A DNA stretch of 34,997 nt from Chloroflexota bacterium (GTDB taxonomy: Bacteria; Chloroflexota; Anaerolineae; Aggregatilineales; Phototrophicaceae): contig JAEZAF010000021.1 in NCBI GenBank assembly GCA_023430545.1, positions 1-34,997 of the forward strand. The letters are read 5' to 3'. Of the stretch, positions 15,782-24,259 are shown one piece after another; position 1 is the stretch's first letter; each line of letters opens with the position of its first letter. Made by a program: the position numbers and the translations under genes. The notes below the pieces were generated by a model. The model searched no databases. It was not told the origin of the DNA and saw only the letters and a program-made list of their open reading frames with translations.

Positions 15782-16777
15782 TTATTCGAAGGGTTCTTCG
15801 TTCAGCATGTCGATGGTCTGTTGTTCCCAGTCCCAAAGATCGAGCGATTCCTGTTCGCGGGTCAGTTTCGTCAGCCGGGGATGTCCATCGACGAACTCCC
15901 GCGCCCACTCACGTGCGAAGTCGCCCTTCTGGATGCTGGTGAGGATATTTTCAAGCACGCGCTCCATTTGCAGTTCGTTGAAGCGATTCATGCGGCTCAG
16001 GGTCGAGTACTGCGCGGTGAGTGAGTTCTGCTGAAGGGTATTCAGCAGCCCCTGCTCCTCGACTAATCTTAGATAATCGTGGAAGCGCCCGCGCAGATAC
16101 AGATCCTGAAGCGCGGCTTCTGCCGGATAGCCGGAGCGCATCAGCAGGCTGGAGGCCGCGACCATCAACTGGTGAAAGGCGGGCACAATCGCCTGCTGGA
16201 TGAACAGTGACAGCGCCGCTTCCTGCTCAAAGTGCAGTTCAATCGCGCCGCAGCGCAGCAGACCAGCGCCCAGTGCGACCCCCAGCACGGTCCCCCATAC
16301 GGTGCGGCTGGCATCCTGCCCGACGGAGACGAAGGCCGGTACACCACTGCCTTCGACGAACTTACGGCGCATTTCCTCTCCGCTGTGCCGTGGAGAGACC
16401 AGCCCGTAATCGATAAAGGGTGGCGGCTCGACATAGCCAAAGGTGACATTATAGGCACTGGTGAAGATCAGCGTATGGCCGCGCTGAAGGTAGGGTGAGA
16501 TCGACTCGATGTAGATATTCGGTAGCAGTTCTTCGACCAGTGTCAGCACGATGACCTGCGCCTGACGGGTCAGCTCTGCGACTTTGAGGACGGTAACGCC
16601 ATGTGATTCGGCGATGGCAGCTTCGCTGGCGTCGGCGGGTGCGACGATCACCGAGACGCCGCTGTCGCGCAGATTGAGGGCGAAGGCCTGACCGATTTCG
16701 CCGTAGCCGACCACGCCGACGGTCTTACCGTCCAGCTTTGACAGCTTGGCGTCGCTTTCATGATAAAAGACTGTCAT
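15782..16777 (-). CDS. Ketol-acid reductoisomerase-like protein lacking catalytic metal ligands
   Basis: The 331-residue protein has the full layout of class I ketol-acid reductoisomerase (IlvC). It includes VFYHESDAKLSKLDGKTV, the dinucleotide loop VVGYGEIGQAFALNLRDSG (22-40), PYLQRGHTLIF, FGYVEPPPFIDYGLVSPR, GSGVPAFVSVGQDAS and a C-terminal knotted-helix region. Residues that bind the two magnesium ions are changed. At the position of the usual TDLFGEQ there is LSLFIQQ, so Asp190 is Ser and Glu194 is Gln, while the Glu226/Glu230 pair appears as Asp225/Arg229. The SHGFNI histidine is also missing (TSAYNV) and the APK lysine is Arg. NAD(P)H binding may survive, but isomeroreduction should not. 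It starts 12 bp after the double-GNAT stop, so the two form an operon. The real role is unknown. Residue alignment is from memory of the family. Confidence 0.82.
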   Translation of the reverse strand: MTVFYHESDAKLSKLDGKTVGVVGYGEIGQAFALNLRDSGVSVIVAPADASEAAIAESHGVTVLKVAELTRQAQVIVLTLVEELLPNIYIESISPYLQRGHTLIFTSAYNVTFGYVEPPPFIDYGLVSPRHSGEEMRRKFVEGSGVPAFVSVGQDASRTVWGTVLGVALGAGLLRCGAIELHFEQEAALSLFIQQAIVPAFHQLMVAASSLLMRSGYPAEAALQDLYLRGRFHDYLRLVEEQGLLNTLQQNSLTAQYSTLSRMNRFNELQMERVLENILTSIQKGDFAREWAREFVDGHPRLTKLTREQESLDLWDWEQQTIDMLNEEPFE

Positions 16778-16789
16778 TGTAAAAGTGCC

Positions 16790-17704
16790 CTATTCCCGGT
16801 CGGTGTGGCGACCGTTTTCGAGAGGCAAAGAAGAGTCCGCTTCATCTGGTGAGCGAAGATCGATTTTCCATACGGGTAAATCAAAGTGATTGCGCTCAAA
16901 GCCATAATACTGGTACAGCCGCTGCGATTGCAGGTTGGTCTGCTGGGTGTTAACGGTGATGGTAGTGACATGCTGGCGCAGGAAGCTGGCGATCATCTGG
17001 CGGACGAGTGCGCCACCAATGCCATTTCCCTGAAGCTGTGGCAGTACCGCCAGCCGTGCCAGATGGCCGGTATCACGGTAGCGCGTGCTGAGCTGATAGC
17101 CGACGATGTCGTCATTCAGCCATGCGCAGGTCGCGTCGTCGGAGAGACGCACGGCCTGATAAAGATCCGATGCGGAGAGCTGCCACGGCGGTGCGAAGGC
17201 AGTCTGATCGACTTCGGCGACCCGCTGGATCAGGTCCAGTTCCAGCGGCTTAATCTCGACCTTTGTGGCGACAGGCTCCGGAAAATCCATCCCATGACGG
17301 CGCAGGGTGACGACCCATTCTTCCTGTTCGAAGCCCATGCTGCGGACTTCATCCGTCAGGCTTTCGTTGGAAAGCAGCAGCCATGTGGAGCGCACGCCAG
17401 CCTGAGCCAGTGCCGTGCGGATACTTTCCCACAGGGCCAGCAGGACGGTGTGTGCCGTTGCACGGTCCCGCAGCAGCAGCAGCCGGAGCCAGCTTGTCGC
17501 ATTCAGCGGCTGGGCTGCCCCGATCACACCGACCAGTGTCCGGTCGTCCCATGCCAGCCGGACGATTTCGCTGCTGCGGTCCAGCCACTGTTCGGCGGTA
17601 TACCAGTCCAGATGCAGATGCACCTGATAAGCACGATAAAACAGGTCGAGAATCTTCTGCCTGTAGCGGGGTTCGTATGGGGTAACGGTTAAGACGGTCA
17701 TCAT
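16790..17704 (-). CDS. Double GNAT-domain N-acetyltransferase
   Basis: GNAT enzymes move an acetyl group from acetyl-CoA to an amine. The 304-residue protein has two GNAT-like halves. Residues about 1-140 look like a degenerate copy (LVGVIGAAQPL and SNESLTDEVRSMGFEQEEW). Residues about 148-285 carry a normal acetyl-CoA site, LARLAVLPQLQGNGIGGALV, followed by VNTQQTNLQSQRLYQYYGFE. Only the second half is expected to be active. ATGs at 17704 and 17701 are both possible; neither has a Shine-Dalgarno. A good -10 box lies about 30 bp upstream, giving a very short leader. Together with the KARI-like gene it forms a two-gene operon, which suggests a shared small-molecule or protein target that cannot be named from sequence. 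Confidence 0.85.
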   Translation of the reverse strand: MMTVLTVTPYEPRYRQKILDLFYRAYQVHLHLDWYTAEQWLDRSSEIVRLAWDDRTLVGVIGAAQPLNATSWLRLLLLRDRATAHTVLLALWESIRTALAQAGVRSTWLLLSNESLTDEVRSMGFEQEEWVVTLRRHGMDFPEPVATKVEIKPLELDLIQRVAEVDQTAFAPPWQLSASDLYQAVRLSDDATCAWLNDDIVGYQLSTRYRDTGHLARLAVLPQLQGNGIGGALVRQMIASFLRQHVTTITVNTQQTNLQSQRLYQYYGFERNHFDLPVWKIDLRSPDEADSSLPLENGRHTDRE

Positions 17705-17733
17705 GCAAGGTGCTGGTTTCAGATCAAAGCCAA

Positions 17734-17739
17734 AGTATA
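17734..17739 (-). promoter_or_regulatory. Candidate -10 box of the GNAT/KARI-like operon
   Basis: TATACT (minus strand, 5/6 match) would start RNA near 17727, about 23 nt before the GNAT start codon. No good -35 box is visible. It lies downstream of the hairpin that follows the helicase-loader gene, which supports separate transcription of the two groups. Confidence 0.4.
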
Positions 17740-17830
17740 CCCCGCATGGAACACCCGTGCATCGGTTGAGATCATCGGGATACGGTGAGGGAAAACGCAC
17801 CGAGCGTCTGTTTTATGTGTATGCAGTGGA

Positions 17831-17854
17831 CAGGGCCGGAAGAATCCGGCCCTG
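17831..17854 (-). terminator. Terminator-like hairpin after the helicase-loader gene
   Basis: CAGGGCCGGA (17831-17840) and TCCGGCCCTG (17845-17854) form a perfect 10-bp GC-rich stem with an AGAA loop, 14 nt past the stop codon of the loader gene. No T-run follows on the minus strand, so it may pause or protect the RNA rather than terminate alone. Confidence 0.55.
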
Positions 17855-17868
17855 CAGACAACGCGTGA

Positions 17869-19329
17869 TCAGCGGTTGCGCTCCACATAGCTGCGGGCTT
17901 TGAGTTCGAACAGGGTGCACAGCCGTTTATCCAGCAGACGGGTACACACGCGCTGATCGAGGCTCTCGATCGGGCGTGAGGTGGTATAGACGGTCGATTT
18001 GCGCGTCACGTAGCGGTAATCGATCAACTGGAACAGCTTTTCCCTTGCCCATGCGCTGGATGACTCCGTGCCGAGATCGTCCAGTACCAGCAGGGGGACA
18101 TTCTTGATCTGCTGGAAGCGCTGTTCGAAGCTGACATTGGTATCCGGCCCGAAGGTGGTCTTCAGATAATCGATCAGATCCGGTACGGTGATGAACATGA
18201 TCTGTTCTGGCAGGCGCAGCGTCCCACGGGCAGCGTTGGCAATCGCCGCTGCCAGATGGGTTTTGCCAACGCCATACGTTCCAGCCAGAAGCAGCCAGCG
18301 GTCGCGGAAGTCGTGAGCATAATTCCACGCGATTTCCGCCCCGCGTTTCAGATTCTGCGCTTCTTCCGGTGTGGCGTTCAGGAACGGATCGAAGTTCTGG
18401 AAGGTCATATGCGCGTACAGCGGCAGCGAGGATGAAAGCTGAAAGCGTTCCTCAACGCGCTGTGTGCGATGATCCGGCGCGGTGATCGTCACGCGATGGG
18501 TGTGGCCGTTATCCAGCAGGCGGCTGCGGATTCGCGCATCCAGTTTTTCGACGGCGGCATTGGTCGTGATGACCGTCGGCAGATTGTAGTTGTAACGGTG
18601 ATTGAGAAGCTGGAACAGCTTTTCTTGCGCCCAGGGGCTGGGATTCTCGACGCCAAGATCATCCAGGATTAGCAGCGGTGTATTCCGCACGCGGTCAAAG
18701 GTTGTGTCGTAGGTGGCGTCACTGTCTGGCGCATAGGTTGCCCGCAGATGATCGAGCAGGTCCGGCGAGGTGATGAACAGCACAGCGTCCCCGAACTGAA
18801 GGCGCTTGTTGGCAATCGCCGCAGCCAGATGCGTTTTGCCCACGCCGTAGCTGCCTTCCAGTAACAGCCAGCCTTCTGGTTTTTCGGAATACTTCAGGGC
18901 GATGTCCAGCGCGGTACGCAGGGACTGCTGCTCGACCGGTGTGAACATCGGCGAGTCCGTCATGAAGTTCTCGAAGGACTTCTCGACGAATGCCCCCAGA
19001 TTGCTGAGCTTGCGCAGCTTCATCTGGCGGTCCTGATCGCTCTCGATAGGATAGTGCGGGCAGCGGTAGAGTTTACCGAAGCGTGGGTCCCCGACCTGCA
19101 CGTTATAGCGGATCACGCCCAGTCCGCCGCACAGCGCGTTCCCGCCGCACAGCTTGCACGGCGACTCAAGGTCCAGCCCGGGATCGGTGCTGTCCCCCGC
19201 GCTGAAGCTGCCGGAATTGCCGGGATTGCCCCGGTTATTGTTCGAAGTAATCGGCGTATTTTCCGGAGAGTGATCGCCGTTCTGTCGTTCCGTTATCATC
19301 CGGCCGAGTATGTCCCTGGTAGGTCTCAT
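17869..19329 (-). CDS. Tandem double-AAA+ DnaC/DnaI-type helicase loader
   Basis: DnaC/DnaI proteins load the replicative helicase. This 486-residue protein contains two complete loader AAA+ modules. Module 1 has FENFMTDSP, Walker A GSYGVGKTH (Lys165), Walker B LLILDDLG (219-226), sensor TTN (255-257) and RIRSRLLD. Module 2 has FQNFDPFLN, Walker A GTYGVGKTH (Lys356), Walker B LLVLDDLG (413-420), TTS in place of the sensor Asn, and RVCTRLLD. Their similarity shows internal duplication. An N-terminal region with Cys58, Cys61, Cys67 and Cys90 looks like a zinc-binding domain, as in DnaI. The ATG at 19329 has AGGAAGG five bases upstream and overlaps the end of the dnaD-like gene by 95 bp, a sign of translational coupling. 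Usual loaders have one AAA+ module. Confidence 0.88.
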   Translation of the reverse strand: MRPTRDILGRMITERQNGDHSPENTPITSNNNRGNPGNSGSFSAGDSTDPGLDLESPCKLCGGNALCGGLGVIRYNVQVGDPRFGKLYRCPHYPIESDQDRQMKLRKLSNLGAFVEKSFENFMTDSPMFTPVEQQSLRTALDIALKYSEKPEGWLLLEGSYGVGKTHLAAAIANKRLQFGDAVLFITSPDLLDHLRATYAPDSDATYDTTFDRVRNTPLLILDDLGVENPSPWAQEKLFQLLNHRYNYNLPTVITTNAAVEKLDARIRSRLLDNGHTHRVTITAPDHRTQRVEERFQLSSSLPLYAHMTFQNFDPFLNATPEEAQNLKRGAEIAWNYAHDFRDRWLLLAGTYGVGKTHLAAAIANAARGTLRLPEQIMFITVPDLIDYLKTTFGPDTNVSFEQRFQQIKNVPLLVLDDLGTESSSAWAREKLFQLIDYRYVTRKSTVYTTSRPIESLDQRVCTRLLDKRLCTLFELKARSYVERNR

Positions 19330-19936
19330 GCTTACCTTCCTGTTTCCAGCGCTTCAGAATGGCGCGCACATATTTCAGATTGCGCTTTTCCATCGAGACA
19401 CTGAGTGCGATGGCCTCTGCCACCCATTCAACACCGAACTCACGTTCAGCATCTTTCAGATCATCTGCGATCAGCGGAGTCAGTGCGCCGATATTTTCTT
19501 CATAAATCCGGTAGATATTCGGGCGCTCCGGCAGAATCTGCACCGGATCAGCGGCATCGCCCATGCGAAAGCTGCCGGATCTGATCTGTTCCACCGCCAG
19601 CCGTCCGTTTGCGGTATTGGCAAAGTACAGCGTTTCGTCGATATTCGCCAGTTCGACCCTGAACAGCGTCCCGCGATCCACACAGCGATGCAGCGCAATC
19701 GCCAGCGCCGCGCCTTTGAGTCCATGCATGTTCATGGCGGACTCGGTGGTGAAATCCACCTCACGCAGATAACGATAGCCTTCGCTGTCGCTCTCTTTCT
19801 GGGGCAGTGCCCACAAGGCAAACAGCGTGATCTTCAGCTCGTCCAGATCATCGATCAGCGGTAGCAGTTCGCTGAACGTCTCGGCAGGCAGCGAGATAAA
19901 CCGTGTTTTAGCGCCGAAACCTTCAAATTTTTTCAC
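19235..19936 (-). CDS. DnaD-domain replication protein
   Basis: DnaD-type proteins remodel origin DNA and recruit the helicase and its loader in Firmicutes. The 233-residue protein has an N-terminal region that could hold a winged helix (PAETFSELLPLIDDLDELKITLFALWAL). The C-terminal region (about 145-205) matches the DnaD/DnaB2 domain: IYRIYEENIGALTP, IADDLKDAEREFGVEWVAEAI and YVRAILKRWKQEG. The tail is short and charged. Translation starts at a GTG (19936) without a clear Shine-Dalgarno. It lies 40 bp after dnaB, and its last 95 bp overlap the loader gene in another frame. The neighbours make a replication initiation or restart role convincing, though which event is unknown. Confidence 0.86.
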   Translation of the reverse strand: MKKFEGFGAKTRFISLPAETFSELLPLIDDLDELKITLFALWALPQKESDSEGYRYLREVDFTTESAMNMHGLKGAALAIALHRCVDRGTLFRVELANIDETLYFANTANGRLAVEQIRSGSFRMGDAADPVQILPERPNIYRIYEENIGALTPLIADDLKDAEREFGVEWVAEAIALSVSMEKRNLKYVRAILKRWKQEGKHETYQGHTRPDDNGTTERRSLSGKYADYFEQ

Positions 19937-19976
19937 TTCAGTTTGAACTTTCTCTCAGACCAACCCAACCAGCGCT

Positions 19977-21335
19977 TTACAGGTCACCCAGATCGACCCG
20001 CCGCACCGCGCCGTCCATAAACTTGGTCAGCGCATTATCGAAGTACAGCGAGACCACACCGGTTGCACCATTACGATGCTTCGAGACCAGCACGTCGGCC
20101 TGATTCGGAAACTCGGTTGCTTCGTTGTACACCACATCGCGGTACAGGAACATGACGATGTCCGCGTCCTGCTCAATCGAGCCGGATTCACGCAGGTCGG
20201 AGAGCAGTGGGCGCTTGTCCTGCCGCTGTTCAACTGCACGCGAAAGCTGTGCCGCCGAGAAGATCGGCACATTCAGCTCACGCGCCAGTTCCTTCAGCGC
20301 ACGGCTGATATAACTGATTTCCTGCACACGGTTGTTTTCATAGGTTCCGCCAGCGTTCATCAACTGGAGGTAATCGACCATCACCATGTCGAGGCCGTAT
20401 TCATGCTGAAGGCGGCGGCATTTGGTGCGCATCTGAAGCGGATTGAGGGCGGGCGTGTCGTCGATGAAGATCTGAAAACGGCTGATGCGTCCCGCGGCTT
20501 CGACAAAGCGTGCATATTCCTGCTGGCTCAGGCGTCCCATACGAAGCTGATGCGAGTTGATGCCCGTTTCCATCGAGATCATACGCTGTACGAGCTGGTC
20601 CGCGCCCATTTCCATCGTGAAGATGGCGATGCGTGCGCCAAGCCTTGCGGCATTGACCGCTGTCGAGAGCATGAAGGACGTCTTACCCATACCCGGACGA
20701 CCGGCGAAGATCAGCAGGTCCGAGCGCTGAAAGCCGCCCAGCAGTTCGTCCAGATCCTTGAAGCCGCTGGGGACCCCCAGTGTGATATGCGGGTTGTTGA
20801 CCAGATGCTCGATCTGATCGAAATAGCTGCTGACGGCGTCGCGCAGCGGGATGAATTCCCGCTTGAGCTGGCGTTCCGTCACATTGAACATGCGCTTTTC
20901 GGATTCAATGATCACGCTGTCGATGTCAAGCTGTTCATCGACGGCCAGCGATCTGATCTCATCGGCTGCCACCAGCAGCCGCCGCCTCACTGATGCACGC
21001 TCGACAATGCGCCCGTAAACCTCCACGTGAATCGAGGCTGGGGTGCTGTACATCAACTGCGTGATATACGGGGTGCCGCCGATTTCATCGAGCACACCCT
21101 GATCGCGCAGTTCCTGCATCAGTGTCAGGTAATCGACCGGATCATCACGGTCATTGAGTTTTTGCAGCGCCTTCCAGATGTACTGGTGGCGCAGCAGATA
21201 AAAATCATCAGGTCGCAGGAAACTCGCGACCGTCAGGTACGATTCCGGGTTGATCAGCACCGCGCCGATCACCGCTTCTTCAGCTTCTTCGCTGAAGGGA
21301 ACCTGGTCATAGAGCATTCGAGGTTGGCTGGTCAT
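19977..21335 (-). CDS. dnaB: Replicative DNA helicase DnaB
   Basis: DnaB is the hexameric helicase that unwinds DNA ahead of the replisome, moving 5' to 3' on the lagging-strand template. The 452-residue length is typical. Residues about 12-115 form the N-terminal DnaB domain (PFSEEAEEAVIGAVLINPES, FYLLRHQYIW). The RecA-like motor has Walker A AGRPGMGKTS (Lys218), FTMEMGADQLVQRMIS, Walker B MVMVDYLQLM, and the end motif SDLRESGSIEQDADIVMFLYRD. No intein is present. The ATG at 21335 has only AGAGG close to it; an in-frame ATG at 21317 is a weaker alternative. It is the first gene of a dnaB, dnaD, double-loader cluster. The 218-bp gap upstream contains a hairpin. Confidence 0.96.
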   Translation of the reverse strand: MTSQPRMLYDQVPFSEEAEEAVIGAVLINPESYLTVASFLRPDDFYLLRHQYIWKALQKLNDRDDPVDYLTLMQELRDQGVLDEIGGTPYITQLMYSTPASIHVEVYGRIVERASVRRRLLVAADEIRSLAVDEQLDIDSVIIESEKRMFNVTERQLKREFIPLRDAVSSYFDQIEHLVNNPHITLGVPSGFKDLDELLGGFQRSDLLIFAGRPGMGKTSFMLSTAVNAARLGARIAIFTMEMGADQLVQRMISMETGINSHQLRMGRLSQQEYARFVEAAGRISRFQIFIDDTPALNPLQMRTKCRRLQHEYGLDMVMVDYLQLMNAGGTYENNRVQEISYISRALKELARELNVPIFSAAQLSRAVEQRQDKRPLLSDLRESGSIEQDADIVMFLYRDVVYNEATEFPNQADVLVSKHRNGATGVVSLYFDNALTKFMDGAVRRVDLGDL

Positions 21336-21464
21336 GGCCTCTGACTTGCTAGTGCGGTCAATAGGAAACAGTTCGTTTGGAAAATGTTACGCGGGCCGCG
21401 ATCAGGGTACAGTTTGGATGGCAGTTTCGGCCTCTTTCACCGCTTTGATCGGCGCTAGAGATGG

Positions 21465-21499
21465 CAAACGGCGCGGCCACTATCACTCCGCACCGTTTG
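21465..21499 (-). repeat. Hairpin between the bifunctional-nuclease gene and dnaB
   Basis: CAAACGGCGCGG (21465-21476) pairs with CCGCACCGTTTG (21488-21499), 11 of 12 positions, and the odd one is a G-U pair in minus-strand RNA. It could end the upstream gene or regulate dnaB. There is no T-run. Confidence 0.6.
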
Positions 21500-21553
21500 T
21501 CAGAAAGGCGTCGGACGGTCGCTGCCGTCAGCCGGACACCCTGCGCTCAGTTT

Positions 21554-22093
21554 TTAGTTGTCGTCGTCTGTGTCCAGATCGTCGAGGTCGAGCGAATTGA
21601 CGAAATCGGCGAAGGCGCTCAGCTTGCGGTCGTCCACATCGGCACCCTGATGGCGCTTGTTGGTCTCGGACGCAATCTGCTGCTCCACATCTTCTTCCAT
21701 CTCGATGCCTGCCCGTGCCATTACACTGTCGCCCACGAAAATCGGAGACTTGGTGCGGATCGCGACGGCGATGGCATCACTGGGGCGGGAGTCGATCTCG
21801 ATCTGCCGACCATCCAGTTCCACTACCAGTTTTGCGTAGAATACATCGTTCCGCAGTTCGTTGATCAGAATGTGAACGACCTTGCCACCCAGCTCACGAA
21901 TCACCGATTTGATCAGATCATGTGTGAAGGGGCGCTGCGGTGGGATCTCCTGCAGTTCAACCGTGATCGCTTCCGCCTCGAACTGCCCGATCCATATCGG
22001 CAGATACCGTTCTGAATGCGTGTCTTTGAGGATCACGACCCGGTGCTGGGTTGTCAAGCTCACCCGGATACTATCGATTGTCACCTCAACCAT
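21554..22093 (-). CDS. Bifunctional nuclease (BFN/DUF151) family protein
   Basis: The 179-residue protein matches the BFN family, first described as a plant nuclease and widespread in bacteria without a settled role. Recognisable parts are the N-terminal strand MVEVTIDSIRVS, RYLPIWIGQFEAEAITVEL, PFTHDLIKSVIRELGG, FYAKLVVELDGRQIEIDSRPSDAIAVA and SPIFVGDSVM. The tail is acidic (DLDDLDTDDD), as in other members. AAGGA precedes the ATG at 22093 at a spacing of nine bases. It lies upstream of dnaB on the same strand, separated by 218 bp with a hairpin. Nuclease activity is a family-level statement; I cannot assign catalytic residues. Confidence 0.9.
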   Translation of the reverse strand: MVEVTIDSIRVSLTTQHRVVILKDTHSERYLPIWIGQFEAEAITVELQEIPPQRPFTHDLIKSVIRELGGKVVHILINELRNDVFYAKLVVELDGRQIEIDSRPSDAIAVAIRTKSPIFVGDSVMARAGIEMEEDVEQQIASETNKRHQGADVDDRKLSAFADFVNSLDLDDLDTDDDN

Positions 22094-22316
22094 AGCAGTA
22101 AATCCTTGAATAAGGTCATTTCACAGACGTTACTTATGATGTTGTTACCCAATTCAGGATTATACACCGATTACCACAGACGGCAACCGTACGAGTCGCG
22201 TTTATGCTGCCCTCTCAAAGCGCACAGAATGGCTGATTTAGCCTCAGACAGACCGAAAATCAGCCGATCTGGATTCCTGTGAAGATCTTCAGGCGCAATT
22301 CAGCAAGGTAGTGATA

Positions 22317-22355
22317 CCATTGAAACTGACTGTAACACTCAGATCCTTTCAATGG
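22317..22355. promoter_or_regulatory. Inverted repeat in the divergent region before the histidine kinase
   Basis: CCATTGAAA (22317-22325) and TTTCAATGG (22347-22355) are perfect 9-bp arms with 21 bp between, so the arm centres are 30 bp (about three turns) apart. TATTAT follows at 22366-22371. The rest of the 358-bp divergent gap (22094-22451) shows no gene. Confidence 0.45.
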
Positions 22356-22451
22356 ACGAAAGGGCTATTATGGTGAGATCATTATGACTGTTACAATCGT
22401 TATTACGGCTGAGAATTCAGCCAGCACCTGAAGCCTTTTTTGAAGCGCCCT

Positions 22452-24152
22452 ATGACGCAGAGGTCTGGTACACCGTTCATGGCAGACGATATTGAAGCAC
22501 TACACCAGCGTATTCACCAGCTTGAACTGATCGAGCGCGAATATCATCAGATGCAGGCCCTGATTGACGACGCCGCTCATGATCGATGTCTTGAGCGCTA
22601 CGGTGAAGACATCATCCTCTATGCTGACCCTGACAGCCTTCAGATCATCGACGCCAATTCAGCAGCGCTGGCGTTCTTCGGGTTTGAAAAAGAACCGCTC
22701 TGCCGTCTGTCCATCGCTCATCTCGAAGTAATTGAGAACCCACACGAACTTCAGCCGGTGGTTTACAGCAAAAACGAATACCGCAAGGAAGTCTATTCCT
22801 GTGCCTATCGCCATTGTGAAGGACATCTGCTGCCTGTGCGTGTCCATAAGCGCTCGATGCTGAAGGATGACAGGCCCGTGCTGAGTTATCTGCTGGAAGA
22901 CCTTTCACTACGCAGACAGCTCTGGCATGAACTCCAGCGACGTGAGGATGCCGGCTACCAGTTTCAGCAGAAGCTGCGGATTCTGAACGAGATCAGCACC
23001 GAGCTGAGCCTGATCGAGTCGTTCGATGAGCTGTGCTGGCATGGAATCAAGTACGGTGTCGAGCGCCTGGGCTTTACCCGCATGAGCATGTGGTTTTACG
23101 ACGAAACCCTTAAACTGATGGTCGGCAGCGTTGGTGTCAGCGAGACAGGGGAACTACGAGACGAGCGCGACCGAAGCTGGACGATTGAAGAGACGGTGGT
23201 GGTGGATTTCCTTTATGGCCGTATCGAGCCTGTGATGGCGCAGTACGACGCCCCGATCTTCAACCAGTATTCACAGGTTATTGGGTACGGCTGGCATATC
23301 GGTGTGCCGCTGATCAACGGAAACGAGTTTATCGGCTATATGACGGCGGATAATCTGCTGCACCAGCAGCCGATGAAAAGCTACGAGCCAGAACTTCTGC
23401 GGCTTTATGGCAGCACCATGGGGCGCTTTACCGCGCTGATCCGTGCTCGGCAGCACCGTCTGGAACTGCGCTTCGAGCAGGAGCGCGTGCAGATGCTTAA
23501 AACCTTCATCAACGATGTCGGTCACGATTTCCGCACGCCGCTGACGGTCATCAATACCAATACCTATCTGCTGCAGAAGGTGACCGATGAGACGCGCAGA
23601 GAAGAGATCGCCCATTCGATTTACGATCAGGCGAAATACCTCGGCCAGATGATCGATGACATGCTGGAGATTGTCCGCCTTAAAAGCGATCTGGTGCTGC
23701 GCCCGGTGTCGGTGGACCTGACGATGCTGCTTGATCAGGTCATGGTTGCATCCACTTCAATGGCAGAGGAGCGACAGATTGAACTGATCGCCGAGCCATC
23801 GTCTCGTGTGACGGTACAGGCTGATGCGGAGCAACTGCGTCAGGCATTGTGCCGACTGGTGAAAAACGCCATTACCTATACACAACCGGGCGGCAGCGTC
23901 ACCCTGAGCCTGCACGGATATGCGCACGAGATCGGGATTCGGGTGAAGGACACCGGTGTTGGAATCGAGAAAGCGCATATCGAAACGATCTTCAAGCCGC
24001 ATTACCGTATCAATGAGGCCCGCACGGAGCGCGGAAGCGGCCTCGGACTGTCGATTGCGAAGCTGATTATCGAAGCGCATCGTGGCCGTATTGAGGTCCA
24101 GAGTACACCGGGTGTCGGGTCGATGTTCGAGATCATCCTGCCTGTAGCATGA
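22452..24152 (+). CDS. PAS-GAF sensor histidine kinase (soluble, orphan)
   Basis: Histidine kinases autophosphorylate on His and pass phosphate to a response regulator. The roughly 566-residue protein has no membrane span, so it senses an internal or diffusible signal. In order: an N-terminal coiled segment, a PAS domain (about 20-140, with IIDANSAALAFFGFEKEPL), a GAF domain (about 165-325, with ILNEISTELSLIESFDEL and WHIGVPLINGNEFIGYM), and a HisKA helix with the H-box VGHDFRTPLT (His358). The HATPase has N-box VKNAITYTQPGG, G1 VKDTGVGIE and G2 ERGSGLGLSIAKL. All key motifs look intact. The start is uncertain: a TTG at 22440 and an ATG at 22479 are alternatives and none has a clear Shine-Dalgarno. 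No response regulator is adjacent. Confidence 0.9.
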   Translation: MTQRSGTPFMADDIEALHQRIHQLELIEREYHQMQALIDDAAHDRCLERYGEDIILYADPDSLQIIDANSAALAFFGFEKEPLCRLSIAHLEVIENPHELQPVVYSKNEYRKEVYSCAYRHCEGHLLPVRVHKRSMLKDDRPVLSYLLEDLSLRRQLWHELQRREDAGYQFQQKLRILNEISTELSLIESFDELCWHGIKYGVERLGFTRMSMWFYDETLKLMVGSVGVSETGELRDERDRSWTIEETVVVDFLYGRIEPVMAQYDAPIFNQYSQVIGYGWHIGVPLINGNEFIGYMTADNLLHQQPMKSYEPELLRLYGSTMGRFTALIRARQHRLELRFEQERVQMLKTFINDVGHDFRTPLTVINTNTYLLQKVTDETRREEIAHSIYDQAKYLGQMIDDMLEIVRLKSDLVLRPVSVDLTMLLDQVMVASTSMAEERQIELIAEPSSRVTVQADAEQLRQALCRLVKNAITYTQPGGSVTLSLHGYAHEIGIRVKDTGVGIEKAHIETIFKPHYRINEARTERGSGLGLSIAKLIIEAHRGRIEVQSTPGVGSMFEIILPVA

Positions 24153-24177
24153 TCATTTGCGGGAAGTGAGCGAAACG

Positions 24178-24214
24178 AAAAGCGCTGGCGACCTCATGGA
24201 TCACCAGCGCTTTT
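24178..24214. terminator. Bidirectional intrinsic terminator
   Basis: AAAAGCGCTGG (24178-24188) pairs perfectly with CCAGCGCTTTT (24204-24214) around a 15-nt loop, with T-rich tails on both strands. It lies between the convergent histidine kinase and RNase J genes. Confidence 0.9.
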
Positions 24215-24259
24215 GTTGTTCGGAGGGCCGGAAGAAGCCGACCCACGCTAAAATTCCCT

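Noticed and set aside
20076..20993. Plus-strand frame opposite dnaB
   Set aside because: dnaB is certain and the frame encodes a His/Val-rich sequence without domains.
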